DNA of 64,000 nt from NCBI RefSeq assembly GCF_018294505.1, contig NC_057810.1, positions 202,758,113-202,822,112 on the forward strand, read 5' to 3'. The translations under genes were made by a program, and so were the position numbers. The notes beneath the pieces are model-generated. The model saw only the letters and a list, made by a program, of their open reading frames with translations, was not told the DNA's origin and did not search any database. Source of the stretch: Triticum aestivum (taxonomy: Eukaryota > Streptophyta > Magnoliopsida > Poales > Poaceae). Shown here piece by piece: positions 33,129 to 44,947 of this stretch (the stretch's first letter is position 1; each line of letters begins with the position of its first letter).

Positions 33129-33147
33129 ACCAAAGTTTGTCTAAACT
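33066..33147 (+). repeat. Diverged direct repeat, left copy
   Basis: Aligns with 34416-34497 over about 80 bases, sharing AACAAGATGAAGCTA / AACGAAATGAAGCTA and AAAATTTCAAG / AAAATTCAAG among others, roughly three quarters identical by eye. Confidence 0.4.
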
Positions 33148-34348
33148 AACATGCCGCCCTCTACAGCACGTCCCCCCTCCCGCCGCCGCCGGATGAGTCC
33201 GCCGGGCGAAACCCGCGCCGGAGGACAATGGCGGCGGGGATCTCTGCGCGCTCGGCGGCCTCGGTTGCCGGCGTGAGCACGTGGTGGTGGGAGACTCATC
33301 CTCGGCGTCTCCGGCTGGCGTGGCGGCTGCCTGGCGCGGCGTCCTCGTCCTCTCGCAGGTGATGGGTTGCTGGCTGCTCGTGGCTGCCTCGACGCGACGG
33401 CGTCCCGAGGTTTCAGATCTGGCCGTGGCGGGCTCGGCCAATCTGGCCCGTTAGCTTCGGCCCGCGGTGAGGTTGGTGGGCGTGCATGGTGATGGCGCCG
33501 CCGCCGCGCAGGAGGTGCTTGGGCCAGTGAGTCTGCATGCTGGCGGCGCTGGGGTTCCCCCATCCTCGTCCGGCAGCGTGAGGGTGCGGAGGTAGGGTTG
33601 CTCCGGGCGAAATCCGACGGCGCGGTGTCTGTGGATGTCGTCTCCTCTTGGGAGCCGTTGTGGAGCTCCGACCTCCTCCGCTCTCGGGTCACTTTCTTCG
33701 GGTGAAAACCCAGGACCTGCGGTGCAGGACCAGACAATGGCGTGATATGTCGCTTTCCCTCCTGAGGGCGTCGTCTTGAAGATCGTGATTCCCTGCGTGC
33801 TTTCCCGGAGCTGGACTTGCACGACATCGCGGCAGGTGGCCGGCGATGCGCTCAGAGGTGGAGCGGTGTTTCCTCCTCTGCATCGAAGACGACGGATCTC
33901 GGCGGCGTGGCACAGCGGAGACTCGGCGCCCGATGCGTGTAGATGGACACACGCAGGAGGAGGTGGCTGTCTGGCGTCATGGTGGCGTCGTTGGCAGAGT
34001 GGTCTGACAAGGTAGAAGCCTCAATATCTGCTCTGAAGACGGACATATGGAAGATGGCAGCGACGACACATATTAGTGCATCAGACCAGTTTGTGCCCCA
34101 GACCCGGTATGTGGCTCGGCTGGGGCGTCCGGTTTTTTATGATATGTTTAGGTGAGTGGTCTGGATATTTGGCCCAGTTAGCATCCCTTCATCATATGGA
34201 TAGGAGTAGTGGCATATGTTGCCAAGATGACGGATTCAGGCATATTGTTGTAATACTTTGTAAGGTCCTCGAGAATAATCAATAAAGTGGCCGCATGCAT
34301 CTCCATGATGCAGAGGCCGGGGATCATCCTCATTTTCTAAAAAAACAA
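33148..34348 (+). mobile_element. Possible non-LTR retrotransposon (GC-rich, A-rich 3' end)
   Basis: A compact GC-rich segment that ends in a moderately conserved tail (AATAATCAATAAAGTGG, GCAGAGGCCGGGG) followed by TCTAAAAAAACA. The layout, GC-rich 5' part and A-rich 3' end, fits a short non-LTR or LINE-derived element in plus orientation. ORFs on either strand do not resemble LINE proteins. The target-site duplication is not clear. Confidence 0.4.
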
Positions 34349-34415
34349 TAGGGAGATATAAATCTACTCATCTACGAGCATTGAAATAGAGAACATACAA
34401 CACAAAGTTATGTTA

Positions 34416-34497
34416 AACAACGAAATGAAGCTACTCGTCAATGAAAATTCAAGCAGTCGACTACGTGTGATGAATCTGACAAACTCCATCTAAAGAA
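34416..34497 (+). repeat. Diverged direct repeat, right copy
   Basis: Partner of 33066-33147. The two copies bracket the GC-rich segment 33148-34348. Confidence 0.4.
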
Positions 34498-36018
34498 ACA
34501 CTAAAAAATAAACACGGAATTGAATATCTACACTCCATAAAATTAAGAAACGATCGCACTAATGGAACCACAACATCGATGTGCATCTTTTTCGTATAGA
34601 GTTTATCTCAAATCGAAGAATCGTTGTGTACATTAGAGAAGATTAGGTGAAGAAGATTGTGAGAGGTGAGTAGAACATAACACGTGCAACCTATTTACCA
34701 GTTGCCCACATCGTGAGAGCCAGTCATGCGCTGGCTTGCGCTCGCTCGAGCCTGGCTTAGAGGAAATGGTTGATTCAAACGTTCCTCCTTACAAGGCCTA
34801 GTGTTGTTTTAAGGTTTGTGCAGGCTAGAATTTCATTGCAAAACAGAAAAGCAAGCAAGCCAAATTTGCCAAACTGCATGTGACATATCAAACATGCCCT
34901 TTGATGTTGTTTCTAAGCAATGTGCATTAAATTGGTGTAGGGATCACATGCTCATCTTAATATTCTTGCATAGTTGTGCAAAGAGGGAAGGAGAAAAACA
35001 TAGAGAAAGAAACCATACCGGATCAGAGTATTCATTACATTGTTTAGAGAAATGTGCTAAGAGCCGCAGCTTCACTAACATACAACTCTCATCTTTATCT
35101 TTTCTAATTGATGTTCCATGTCAATATTTTACCTATGAACTCAGGCTAAGAAACTATCTTTGGGAGCACCCTTAGCTTACCCATGGAGAGGCTCCGAAAA
35201 ATCATATCTCAATCATGGAGCCCGTCCTCTTAAGGAGACACTACGCCTCTCCTGGCATATGTATGCAAATATGCACCAGTGTAGTGCATATTCAATGGAG
35301 CCACCTAGCTAACCACCTTCTAAGGAGGAGTGTTTGTCACCATTAACAATGAAGGAAGGAAGTAGTGGCACTATTGGATGGATGACAATCTTCTCGCTAG
35401 ACATCACCGCCATGGCTGTTGACGAGTCACCACACTTGTATGGATATGGCCACCACCAACAAAGGTCAAGCTGTTCACACACATACGCATGTCGCCTCCG
35501 CGCCAAACCAATCGAACCGAGACCACACACATGTAGAGCATTCGACACACCATACCCACCAGACAATGGCAAGCTCCTGATCCAACACAGGCGCCCCTAC
35601 CAGCATGAATAGATCTAGGTCCCGTCGTCACCGCCGCCATCTACCGTCGGAATCCTCCACCATCAGCCGAATCCAGGATATGATGCTCAAACCTCTCAGT
35701 ACTAGCCACCGCCAATAAACACCGCGCCGCCCCTGGAGGCATGCCTGTGCGGCCCACACCAATTCCACTACCTAGGAACCCTAGCCTCGCCGTACGCGCT
35801 TGCCATCCATGGCCAGATTGATCCACATGCCAAGGGAACTCCCATGGTGCAGCGGGTCAATCCCGTCACCGTAGACGAGAGAGAAGGGATAGGGGAGATG
35901 GAGGAAGGGCTGGCTAGGGTTTGCCCGAGCCGCCCTTGGAATGGTGTGTGTGGTTTCCCCTCTATGTTCCATCGTAAGTTCACAATGCTTGTTAATTTAC
36001 AATATATAAGCTATGAAG
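34498..36018. other. Unassigned stretch left of element C
   Basis: 34498-35300 is AT-rich with no supportable ORF. 35300-35960 is more GC-rich and, on the minus strand, looks like a leader or captured exon sequence (AAACCCTAGCC near 35915), but the ORFs there are short and in different frames. GCATG at 36019-36023 would be one copy of the element C target-site duplication. Confidence 0.3.
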
Positions 36019-36023
36019 GCATG

Positions 36024-36606
36024 TGTCGTGGTCGTAAGACTAACAGTAGAAAGGGGGGTAGGTATGGAGAGGCAAGATCTCAGCTATGATGAAGTTGTAC
36101 ACACAAGGTTTACGAGTTCAGGCCCTTCGCGGTGTAAGTAAAAGCCCTACGTCTCGGTGCCCGGAGGCGGTCGATTGGATTATATGCGTGTGATGTTATA
36201 GGGGGTGTGAACCCTTGTCCCAATAGAAGGGGGTGTCTTATATAGAGTGCGCCAGGAACCCAGCTCCCCTCTGTTACAGAGGGTTCAATGTACATAAAGG
36301 AGGAGCGTTACTGATAACGCCGACTTTAAGTGTCATTAATGTCCATGAAGACTACGGAGTGAATGTCCGACCGTTGTAGTTCCATCTGACTCCTGGTCTT
36401 CATAGGTCGAGTCCTTTCTTGTATGGTCGAGTGATCTTCGATACGTTGGGATACCCGAGTGATATGATTGGTCGAGTGGATATCACTCGACGTCTTCCTT
36501 GGGTACTCCCTGTTATCTCTTGAGCTTCTTTGCTTCTAGGGTAGTGACCTTGGGCAGGGTAAGTAGGACAGGCCTATGACCCTACCCTAGGTCTATATCC
36601 TCATCA
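36024..36606 (-). repeat. Element C 3' LTR
   Basis: 583 bp on the plus strand from TGTCGTGGTCG to CTCATCA. The following TTAGCCCCCGA is the minus-strand polypurine tract (TCGGGGGCTAA). A minus-strand TATATAAG lies at 36237-36244. Confidence 0.7.
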
Positions 36607-37021
36607 TTAGCCCCCGAATGGATTGAGGACCGAGTGGAAAGAAGATTGAAGGGGATTTTGCTTCAACCTTCGTGCTTCGCGACGACCTGCGTTGAATGGG
36701 AGGTTCGCGTTGGACCTTAAGCTTCGTTTCAGTCGCCTCGATCAATTCAGAAGTTGCCGAGTAGATTAGTAGTGTCATCTGTCGATTGTTGTCTTCTGTT
36801 GTGAGATCTCCGGTGCGATTGGTTATCACATATCCCAGATTCGGCGGGATTCGAAATTTCGGGGAAGCGCGCGGGGCGGAGCGTGCCGCGGAAATCGGGA
36901 CGGATAAGTAGGAATGCCTCGATCTCTATGTCACCTTTTTCGCCACGTATCCGGTGTGCGACTGCTGTGGGGATTTGGCAGGATCGCCCGGGCCCGCGCG
37001 TCAGCCACTCGGAAGGGGGCC

Positions 37022-37028
37022 TTTAAAA
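37022..37028 (+). promoter_or_regulatory. TATA-like box of element C antisense gene
   Basis: CCTTTAAAAGG lies 114 nt upstream of the ATG at 37136, matching the placement (120 nt) of the TATA box of the element A antisense gene. Confidence 0.45.
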
Positions 37029-37135
37029 GGCGGCGAGGCCGAGGCGTTGTACTGTGCACTCCCAATCTCCGCCTTTCTCCTCTGCTTCTCCACCGTGCGC
37101 AGCTCCTCCGCTCTTGATGCCGCCGCTCCGCTGCA

Positions 37136-40100
37136 ATGGTGAAGGACGAGACAGCGGTGCTAGAACGCATGAAGAAGGCGATGGGGGCGGCGAAGGGCAA
37201 GAAGACCCAGCAAGGGTCGTCATCACAGTCGGCGTTGCCAACTGGTTGGATCCAGGGCGACTGGATCCAATCTTTGCTTTGGCAAGAAGACCTGGACGAG
37301 CTAGCTGAGCTCGGGCCGATCACCGACGGTGCCGCGAGGCTGACAGAGGGCGAGACGGAGCCGCAGCCGCGACCGGGTGAGTGTGAACTGCTCGCCACCC
37401 ACGTCAACCGTGGTTTTTCGCTTCCTCCGCACCCCATTTTCCGGGGTTTTCTAAACTTCTTCGGAGCCCAACTACACCATTTTTCTCCCAACACCATCAC
37501 CTATCTCGTGGCGTTTGTGTCCATGTGTGAGAATTTCCTTGGCTGTCGACCGCACTGGGGCCTCTTCAAACACATCTTTACCATCCGTTCCCAGTCGGTC
37601 AAAAAAGCAAACTCGAGTGACGAGAAAACGCATGTTATCCAAATGTGTGGTGGTTTGGGAATCCAGAAGAGGAAGAGGAGCTCCTTCCCTTCCATGACCC
37701 TTCCTGAGTCAGTCAGGGGCTGACAGTCGACCTGGTTCTACTGCCAGGACGTCCCCACCCCAGGCCAGTCGACTGGACTTCCCCCTTTCTCCTTTGATCG
37801 CGTTCAAACCCCTTCCTTGCTGAAAGTGACTGCTGCGGAGAGGATGGAGACGGGTATGCTGGTCGAGAGGGTGGTCCAGCTGATTAATCAGGGCGTGACC
37901 GGGATGGACTTACTGGAGGTGTTTCTCAGTCGACGCATCCAGCCGCTTCAGGCTCGGGATCACTCGATGTGGATGTACTCCGGTGCCAATGACACCGCTC
38001 GGGTTCATCCGGAGGAAGTCTTGGCCAAGACATTGGCTGGATGGTTGAAGAGCATCACGGGCAACAAGGACAACCACAGGGGGGCCAGGAGGGTCGCTCC
38101 CTTCAACGACAGCAATCCACCAGACAAGGTTCGAACTTCTGGCTCCGACTGATTTCTTGTGTATCTTTCATCTGTCTCTGGATTTCACTCGACTTCTTGT
38201 TTTGTATGTTTATACTGAGATGTATTCCATGCCCAACGGCGAGCAAACCCTGGGACATGACTAGGAAGGGGAGGACAGCGCAGACGAGAGCGGCGAGTGG
38301 CAGTCTTCAGACGGCGATGACGAAGAGGAGAGCGATGAGGCAGACGACGATGAGGAGGTTGACTCGCCGCCATGCTCGGAGCACCGATCCAAACTGCATC
38401 ACGATCCAGCAGGCGAGCGGGGCAAGGCCGTGGCTCCTAGTACCCCAACGCAGAAGCGGACTCGGGCGTTGACTCTGGAGCCAACTGAGAAGGTGGCCAA
38501 GCATCTCAAGGTTGCGCCTCCAAAGACTCGGAAGACTTTGCCGACGATCAAGATGGATGTTCCGGTTGCCTCCGGGTGAGAATTTTACCTTTCTGCGTTC
38601 CTTTCTTCCGATTGGCATTTCTGTTGGTTACCGAGTGTATCGTGCGTCTTTCCAGCCCAACCTCTGCTGCGACTGACATGGACATTGACAAGGCCCCAGG
38701 AGATGAGGAAACCGACGATGCGGCCACCTCTAGAGCTGGTAAGACCGTTTGATTAAAACTTATTTCGTCGACCGAATTGTCGGTTAGTTGAATTTCTGTT
38801 GTTTTTTTTCGCTGCAGCTCCATGAGACATCGTCGTGCTTCCTAATGATGAAGAAGAAGAAGTGCCTCTGAAGGAGAGGAGGAGTAGAGGCAAGGGCTCG
38901 AGCAGGAGGGGGCTTGAAGTTCAATCTCCTCAGTCGACGCCGGTGCTTGAGGCGGTGGTCGGTCGATCTGGAGATCCGGTTCGGACCAACGTCACATTCG
39001 CCGACCCGTTGACGACTGATCGTCCATCGGGGTCGACTGCTCCGGCTCCTGCTGCTCCAGTGCAACTCCACGCATCCGACCCTGTTTTGGAACCATCACT
39101 TTTTGCTGTATACCAAACTCCAGATGATTCGCCAAGTGCTACCAGGGAGGCTCTTCGCCAGGTGACTCTCGCCGTGGAGCAAGTGAAGGTGATGCATGAG
39201 GCCAGTCAGGTGGCCTACAATGCCGGCACTACTCTGCAGACCAATGTTAAGGTCAGTTGTCTCCCGACTGAACTTTTGAATGCTATCCATGATTACTATC
39301 ATAGGTCTATGTTTCATATCCGATCACCCACTGGGGTGTGCCTGTTTTAGATTGTAAGAGATCTTTCGCTCCACTCGACTCATGTTGACTTGAGTGTTTT
39401 TCCCGAACTAGTGGGAGCATGCAGAGTGCACCCACTGGGTGTAGTCCCCGAGACCACGGTCGACTGCTGACAGTCGGCTGGGGTCTGATAATCTTCCTTT
39501 TTTGACTCACGCTGGGCATACCATGCTGAGTGTTGATCCAAACCAGTGGGGGCACGCTGAGTGCACCCATTGGGTGTAGTCCCCGAGACTACTGTTGAAT
39601 GTTTGATTCGGCAGTAGTCTTAGAGTAACTTTAACTGTGATTGTCTTTTGTTTCTATCGATTGATATATCTCTCTTGTCGACTGCAGAGGTCTTGTGATC
39701 TTGGGGCTCAACTTTCCGAGTTGAACAAGAAGCAAATCAGCCTCAATCTTGATCTTGAACTGGCAAAGAAGAACCTCAAGACTGCTCAGGAAGAAACAAC
39801 CATTATGGGAGGTAACCTATCGATACTTGTCCATCTTGCGGCTCGCGCCTTTCAGTGTTTTTTCTTTCAGTCTCTTTGAACCGAGTGACGTCACACGAAC
39901 AGATGTGCATAGTGAAAATCGTCAGCTTCAAGCTCGTTTGAAGAGTGTTGTTTCTTTAGGGAAAATGAAGGAAGCTCTGGAGAAGAAGGATCTGGATCTT
40001 GCTGCTGCTCAAAAGGATGCACGAGAGAAGACAGCGCTTGCTGACAAGAAGCTGGCTTCGGTCGGCAAGCTGGAAGAGGAGAACTCGAAGCTGAAGAAGG

Positions 40101-40793
40101 AGGTTGAGCAACTGAAGAAGGACAAGGAGAACCTGACCAATGAAGTCGAAAGCCTCAAAGCCAAGACGGGCGAGCTAGAGTCCTATCTGGGACAACTTGC
40201 TGCAAAGCTGGTCCTGAAGCTTGAAGGTATCATCGTCCAACTGATTGGTTGACGTCGATTGGAATATCCTGTTATACTGTTGACTCACCATTTTTCCTGA
40301 ATGTGCAGAACCTTGCCAGGACTTCGAGGCTGAGACTAGACAGGTTGAGACGGGTCTCGACCCCATCAACTGTCCTGTCAAGGATGACATTACGATGAGC
40401 TTGCTGCGGTTGGAGTCACGCATGGACAACGTTGTTGCTTATCTGGCTCGACTTAAGGCGGCCATGACTCGGGTTGATGCTGAACTCTGGCCTCAGGCGG
40501 AACATTCGCAAGATCTTGGGTCGCTAATGACTCGACTGAATCAGATCCCTGGCCGAGTGCAGGAATGGAAGAAATCGTCTGCTCGTTGCGGTGCTGACGT
40601 TGCCCTGTCATTGGTCCAAGTGCACTGCAAAGACGCCAGAGAAGACAAGATGGCGGCCCTCAAGGTTGCAAACACTAAGAAGCACACCTTCTAGTCCTTC
40701 ATGGACACCTTCCTCGAGGCAGCCACTCGCATTGCGGACAACATTGACCTTGACAGTTTCTGTGATCTAGCCACTCCCTCTCCTGACGACTGA
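37136..40793 (+). pseudogene. Antisense spliced gene of element C (PF04195-like, coiled coil)
   Basis: Seven inferred exons: 37136-38128, 38265-38575, 38656-38738, 38818-39251, 39688-39811, 39903-40226 and 40309-40793. Phases are 0,2,1,0,1,1 and the total is 2754 nt, exactly 918 codons. Exon 1 (331 codons) holds a domain like the 'putative gypsy type transposon' family (LPPHPIFRGFLNFFG, then LVAFVSMCENFLG). Exon 2 is acidic then basic; exon 6 is a clear Lys/Glu/Leu heptad coiled coil; the last exon is 485 nt, the same as in element A. In-frame stops: TGA 37721-37723, TGA 38823-38825, TAG 40692-40694. The first donor (GTTCGA) is weak. Product and role unknown; nuclear or RNP association is inference from composition. 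Confidence 0.7.
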
Positions 40794-41295
40794 CTAAAAA
40801 CATTATGCCCCACACTTATTTGCCTTGGGATGCCGAGTGATCGTGTAATCGTTAAACTTTTTCAGGCCTGATGCCTGAGTACTCTTGTTCACTGTAGTTC
40901 GAAACTTTCGCGAGGTTTATCCAAATTTGGATTTCTTTAAATATCCGTTTCTTAAGTTGTTTCTGCCACTCGGAACATATTTTTGTTCTGCAGCTAAGCC
41001 CCCGAGTGGCTGCTGGATGTGCCCTTGGCAGCATTGATCAGCTCATCAGCAAGCCATTCAGCAATGGTCTTGACGTCCCTAAAAGCGGTTCATCCTGGCA
41101 GCAGCTGTTGGATGAGCCCTTGGCAGTATTGATCAGCTCATCAGCAAGGCACTCAGCAATGGTCTTGCCGTTCCTGAAAGCGGTTCGCCTTGGCAACACG
41201 CTCAATCTCGTCCTTCTTCTTGATGGCGCAGCTCTAAGGAGGAGGTCGTAATCAACCTGCCCCTCGCCATCCTTGCGGATTGGGATGGAGCGTAT
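40794..41295 (+). other. Spacer with a two-copy 95-bp tandem duplication
   Basis: About 41011-41105 is repeated at 41106-41200 (CCCTTGGCAG at 41023 and again at 41118), with substitutions. The preceding GCAGCTAAGCCCCCGAGTGG (40991-41010) is already similar to the unit of the 73-bp array that follows. Confidence 0.6.
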
Positions 41296-42750
41296 GCCTA
41301 AGGCTCCGAGTGGGAAGATTGGTTCTCACTCGGAATGTGTTTTTAATCTTAGGTGAGTGCTGGACTGCAGCTAAGCCTCCGAACGAGAGGATTGCTCACC
41401 ACTCGGTAGGGTTTTTCCAACTTAGGCGAGTAGTGGACTGCAGCTAATTAAGCATCCGAGTGAGATGATTGCTCACCACTCAGTAGGATTTTTCAAACTT
41501 AGGCGAGTATTGGACTACAGCTAAGCCCCCGAGTGAGAGGATTGCTCACCACTTGGTAGGATTTTTCAAACTTAGGCGAGTACTGGACTGCAGNNNNNNN
41601 NNNNNNNNNNNNNNNNNNNNNNNNNNNNNNNNNNNNNNNNNNNNNNNNNNNNNNNNNNNNNNNNNNNNNNNNNNNNNNNNNNNNNNNNNNNNNNNNNNNN
41701 NNNNNNNNNNNNNNNNNNNNNNNNNNNNNNNNNNNNNNNNNNNNNNNNNNNNNNNNNNNNNNNNNNNNNNNNNNNNNNNNNNNNNNNNNNNNNNNNNNNN
41801 NNNNNNNNNNNNNNNNNNNNNNNNNNNNNNNNNNNNNNNNNNNNNNNNNNNNNNNNNNNNNNNNNNNNNNNNNNNNNNNNNNNNNNNNNNNNNNNNNNNN
41901 NNNNNNNNNNNNNNNNNNNNNNNNNNNNNNNNNNNNNNNNNNNNNNNNNNNNNNNNNNNNNNNNNNNNNNNNNNNNNNNNNNNNNNNNNNNNNNNNNNNN
42001 NNNNNNNNNNNNNNNNNNNNNNNNNNNNNNNNNNNNNNNNNNNNNNNNNNNNNNNNNNNNNNNNNNNNNNNNNNNNNNNNNNNNNNNNNNNNNNNNNNNN
42101 NNNNNNNNNNNNNNNNNNNNNNNNNNNNNNNNNNNNNNNNNNNNNNNNNNNNNNNNNNNNNNNNNNNNNNNNNNNNNNNNNNNNNNNNNNNNNNNNNNNN
42201 NNNNNNNNNNNNNNNNNNNNNNNNNNNNNNNNNNNNNNNNNNNNNNNNNNNNNNNNNNNNNNNNNNNNNNNNNNNNNNNNNNNNNNNNNNNNNNNNNNNN
42301 NNNNNNNNNNNNNNNNNNNNNNNNNNNNNNNNNNNNNNNNNNNNNNNNNNNNNNNNNNNNNNNNNNNNNNNNNNNNNNNNNNNNNNNNNNNNNNNNNNNN
42401 NNNNNNNNNNNNNNNNNNNNNNNNNNNNNNNNNNNNNNNNNNNNNNNNNNNNNNNNNNNNNNNNNNNNNNNNNNNNNNNNNNNNNNNNNNNNNNNNNNNN
42501 NNNNNNNNNNNNNNNNNNNNNNNNNNNNNNNNNNNNNNNNNNNNNNNNNNNNNNNNNNCACTCGGTAGGATTTTTTTTTAAACTTAGGCGAAACGGATTC
42601 GCAGCTAAGCCCCCAAGTGAGAGGCTTGCTCACCACTCGGTAGGATTTTTTTAAACTTAGGCGAAACGGATTCGCAGCTAAGCCCCTGAGTGAGAGGATT
42701 GCTCACCACTCGGTGGGATTTTTCTAAACTTAGACGAAACGGATTCGCAG
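41296..42750 (+). repeat. 73-bp minisatellite inside element C
   Basis: GCTAAGC-type unit starts at 41371, 41444, 41521 and (interrupted) 41594, then 42604, 42677 and 42750 give a 73-bp period, with one 77-bp unit carrying a four-base insertion. Units include GAGGATTGCTCACCACTCGG and a T-rich part. Units left of the gap read GAGTACTGGACTGCAG and those right of it read GAAACGGATTCGCAG, so two subtypes exist. The 965-N gap falls inside the array. Confidence 0.85.
41594..42558. other. Assembly gap (965 N) inside the minisatellite
   Basis: Array units lie on both edges. If the gap size is real it would hold about 13 more units. Confidence 1.
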
Positions 42751-42872
42751 CGAATACACCCACTGGGGGATTCAAACCATGTAAAAAGGAACAACAATCA
42801 TTCAGGAGACTGTAAAATCTTTTATAATCAAACTAGAAGGTATCTCTTATTACATATTAATAGTCTGAATGC

Positions 42873-44250
42873 TTAATTGTAAAAGGAGCGGAGCAGCTCC
42901 GCATTCCAAGCGCGTGGCTCGTCATTATTGTGCTCGACGTTGTAAAGATGGTATGCTCCATTGTGGAGCGCTTTGGTGATGACGAAGGGGCCTTCCCAAG
43001 CAGGAGCGAGTTTCTATGGTTTTTGCTGGTCCACCCGAAGGACCAAGTCTCCCTCGTGAAATGCTCGACCACTCACATTTCTGGCGTGGAATCGACGCAA
43101 GTCTTGCTGATAAATGGTAGACCGGATCAAAGCCATCTCTCTTTCCTCTTCCAGGAGATCAACTGCATCTTGCCGAGCCTGTTTGCTTCATCTTCTGAGA
43201 AAAGTTTGATTCGGGGTGCATTGTGAAGCAAATCACTCGGGAGTACGGCTTTGGCTCCATAGACTAAGAAAAAGGGAGTTCGGCCAGTCGACCGATTAGG
43301 AGTCGTCCTCAATCCCCAAATTACTGATGGAAGTTCATCGACCCAGGCGCTGTTGCATGCTTGAGGTCACGCATCAATCTAGGTTTCAGTCCTTTGAGAA
43401 TCAATCCATTTGCTCTTTCAACCTGTCCATTCGACTGAGGATGGGCGACCGAAGCATAGTCGACCCTAGTGCCTTGGGAAGCACAAAAAACTCTGAACTC
43501 GTCAGAATCGAAGTTTGACCCATTATCAGTGATGATGTTGTGCAGAACACCATATCTAAATGTTAATTCTCTCATGAAACTAACAGTTGTACTCGCTTCA
43601 AGGTTTTTTATGGGATTGGCTTCAATCCATTTGGTGAACTTGTCGACTGCTACGAGCACATGGGTAAAGCCACTCCTGCCAGTCCTCAAAGGTCCAACCA
43701 TATCTAACCCCCAGACAGCAAAAGACCAGACGAGCGGAATAGTCTTTATAGCTGACGCGGGTTTATGGGACATGTTGGAGTAAAACTGACAGCCTTCGCA
43801 TTTATCTACTATTTCTTTCGCCATCTCGTTGGCATGTGGCCAGTAAAATCCGGCACCAGTATGCTTTGGCCACGATGGTCCAAGAGGATGCATGGTGACC
43901 ACAGGTCCCCGAGTGAATATCATTGAGGATCATTCGACCTTCTTCTGGCGTGATGCAACTACTCCAGTTACACTTTCTCTGAACAACTGTCCTCTTATCA
44001 TAGTAAAGGCTTTGGATCGTCGGACGATCTGTCGAGCCTCTTCTTCATCCTCTGGAAGTTCTTTCCTAAGAATGTACGCAATGTATGGCACCGTCCAGTC
44101 GGGAGTGATGACCAAAACCTCCATGATCAAGTCAACCACTATTGGGACTTCGACTTCAGTCGGATCTGTGGCACTCTTAGGCTGTGGGGGCTCTTCAGTG
44201 AAAGGATCTTCCTGAACTGAAGGTGAGTGAATATGTTCCAAAAAACACAT
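42873..44250 (-). pseudogene. Element C integrase
   Basis: Read from 44250 leftward. The zinc-binding Cys pair is in DKCEGC. The catalytic triad is visible in the ORF starting at 43923: Asp in GLDMVGP (residue 74), Asp in ITDNGSNF (133) and Glu in GQVERANG (169). The C-terminal part includes TTPNRSTGRTPFFLVYGA (43300 region) and ends with TAA at 42873-42875. Integrase would insert the cDNA into host DNA. The frame changes several times (around 43925, 43320 and 43125), so no single protein is possible. Confidence 0.8.
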
Positions 44251-44947
44251 TGCTAGGAATGGTTTCTCTCTTGGATCCTATCTTTGCCAATTCATCTGCA
44301 GCTTGGTTTTTTAGTCGGGGTACATGGTGAAGCTCTAACCCCTCAAACTTCTTTTCCAACTTCCTTACTGTGTTGCAATAACCAGTCATAGCCAGGCTCC
44401 TGACATCCCACTCTTTCATAACTTGATTGACTACCAAATCCGAGTCACCGTAGACCATGAGGCGACGGACGCCGAGTGAAATGGCCATACACAACCCATA
44501 CAAAAGAACTTCATATCCAGCTTCATTGTTGGAGGAATCAAAATGAATCTGGAGAACATAGCTGAGCTTGTCCCCACGGGGGGATACCATTGCAACGCTA
44601 GCACCAAAACCATTCAGCATCTTGGAGCCATCGAAGAACATGGTACAGTGCTCCGAGTGAACTTGAGTCGGAAGCTGCTGCACGATCCACTCGGCAAGGA
44701 AATCTGCAATTGCTTGGGACTTGATAGCTTTATTTGCCCCAAACTTGATATCCAATGGAAGGAGTTCAATTGCCCATTTTTCCACTCGACCAGTTGCATC
44801 TTTGTTGTTCAGAATTTCAGATAATGGTGCATCGCTGACGACTGTAATGGAGTGATCAGAGAAATAGTGTGCAACCTTCTTCACGGTCATGTAGATTCCA
44901 TAAACAAGCTTCTGATAATGCGGATATCTCTGCTTAGATGGAGTCAA
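44195..44947 (-). pseudogene. Element C RNase H region
   Basis: A 250-residue ORF. It begins with the RT-linked RNase H remnant (YPHYQKLVYGIYMTVKK) and continues with a second RNase H-like domain (MFFDGSKMLNGFGASVAMVS, NNEAGYE, YGDSDLVV). Tat-lineage elements are known to carry such an additional RNase H. Where relatives read NNEAEYE the second acidic residue is Gly here. The frame shifts before integrase. Confidence 0.75.

Noticed and set aside
33141..33827. 228-codon minus-strand ORF
   Set aside because: Arg/Pro/Ala-rich composition expected from GC-rich noncoding sequence, no domain, and opposite to the apparent orientation of the element.
32763..34898. A complete DNA transposon with GGACGTGTTTGGTT ends
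   Set aside because: The inverted counterpart is weak and the flanks give no clear target duplication; mentioned only as a possible end.
41553..42636. ORFs of about 350 codons on both strands
   Set aside because: Almost entirely Ns inside the minisatellite.
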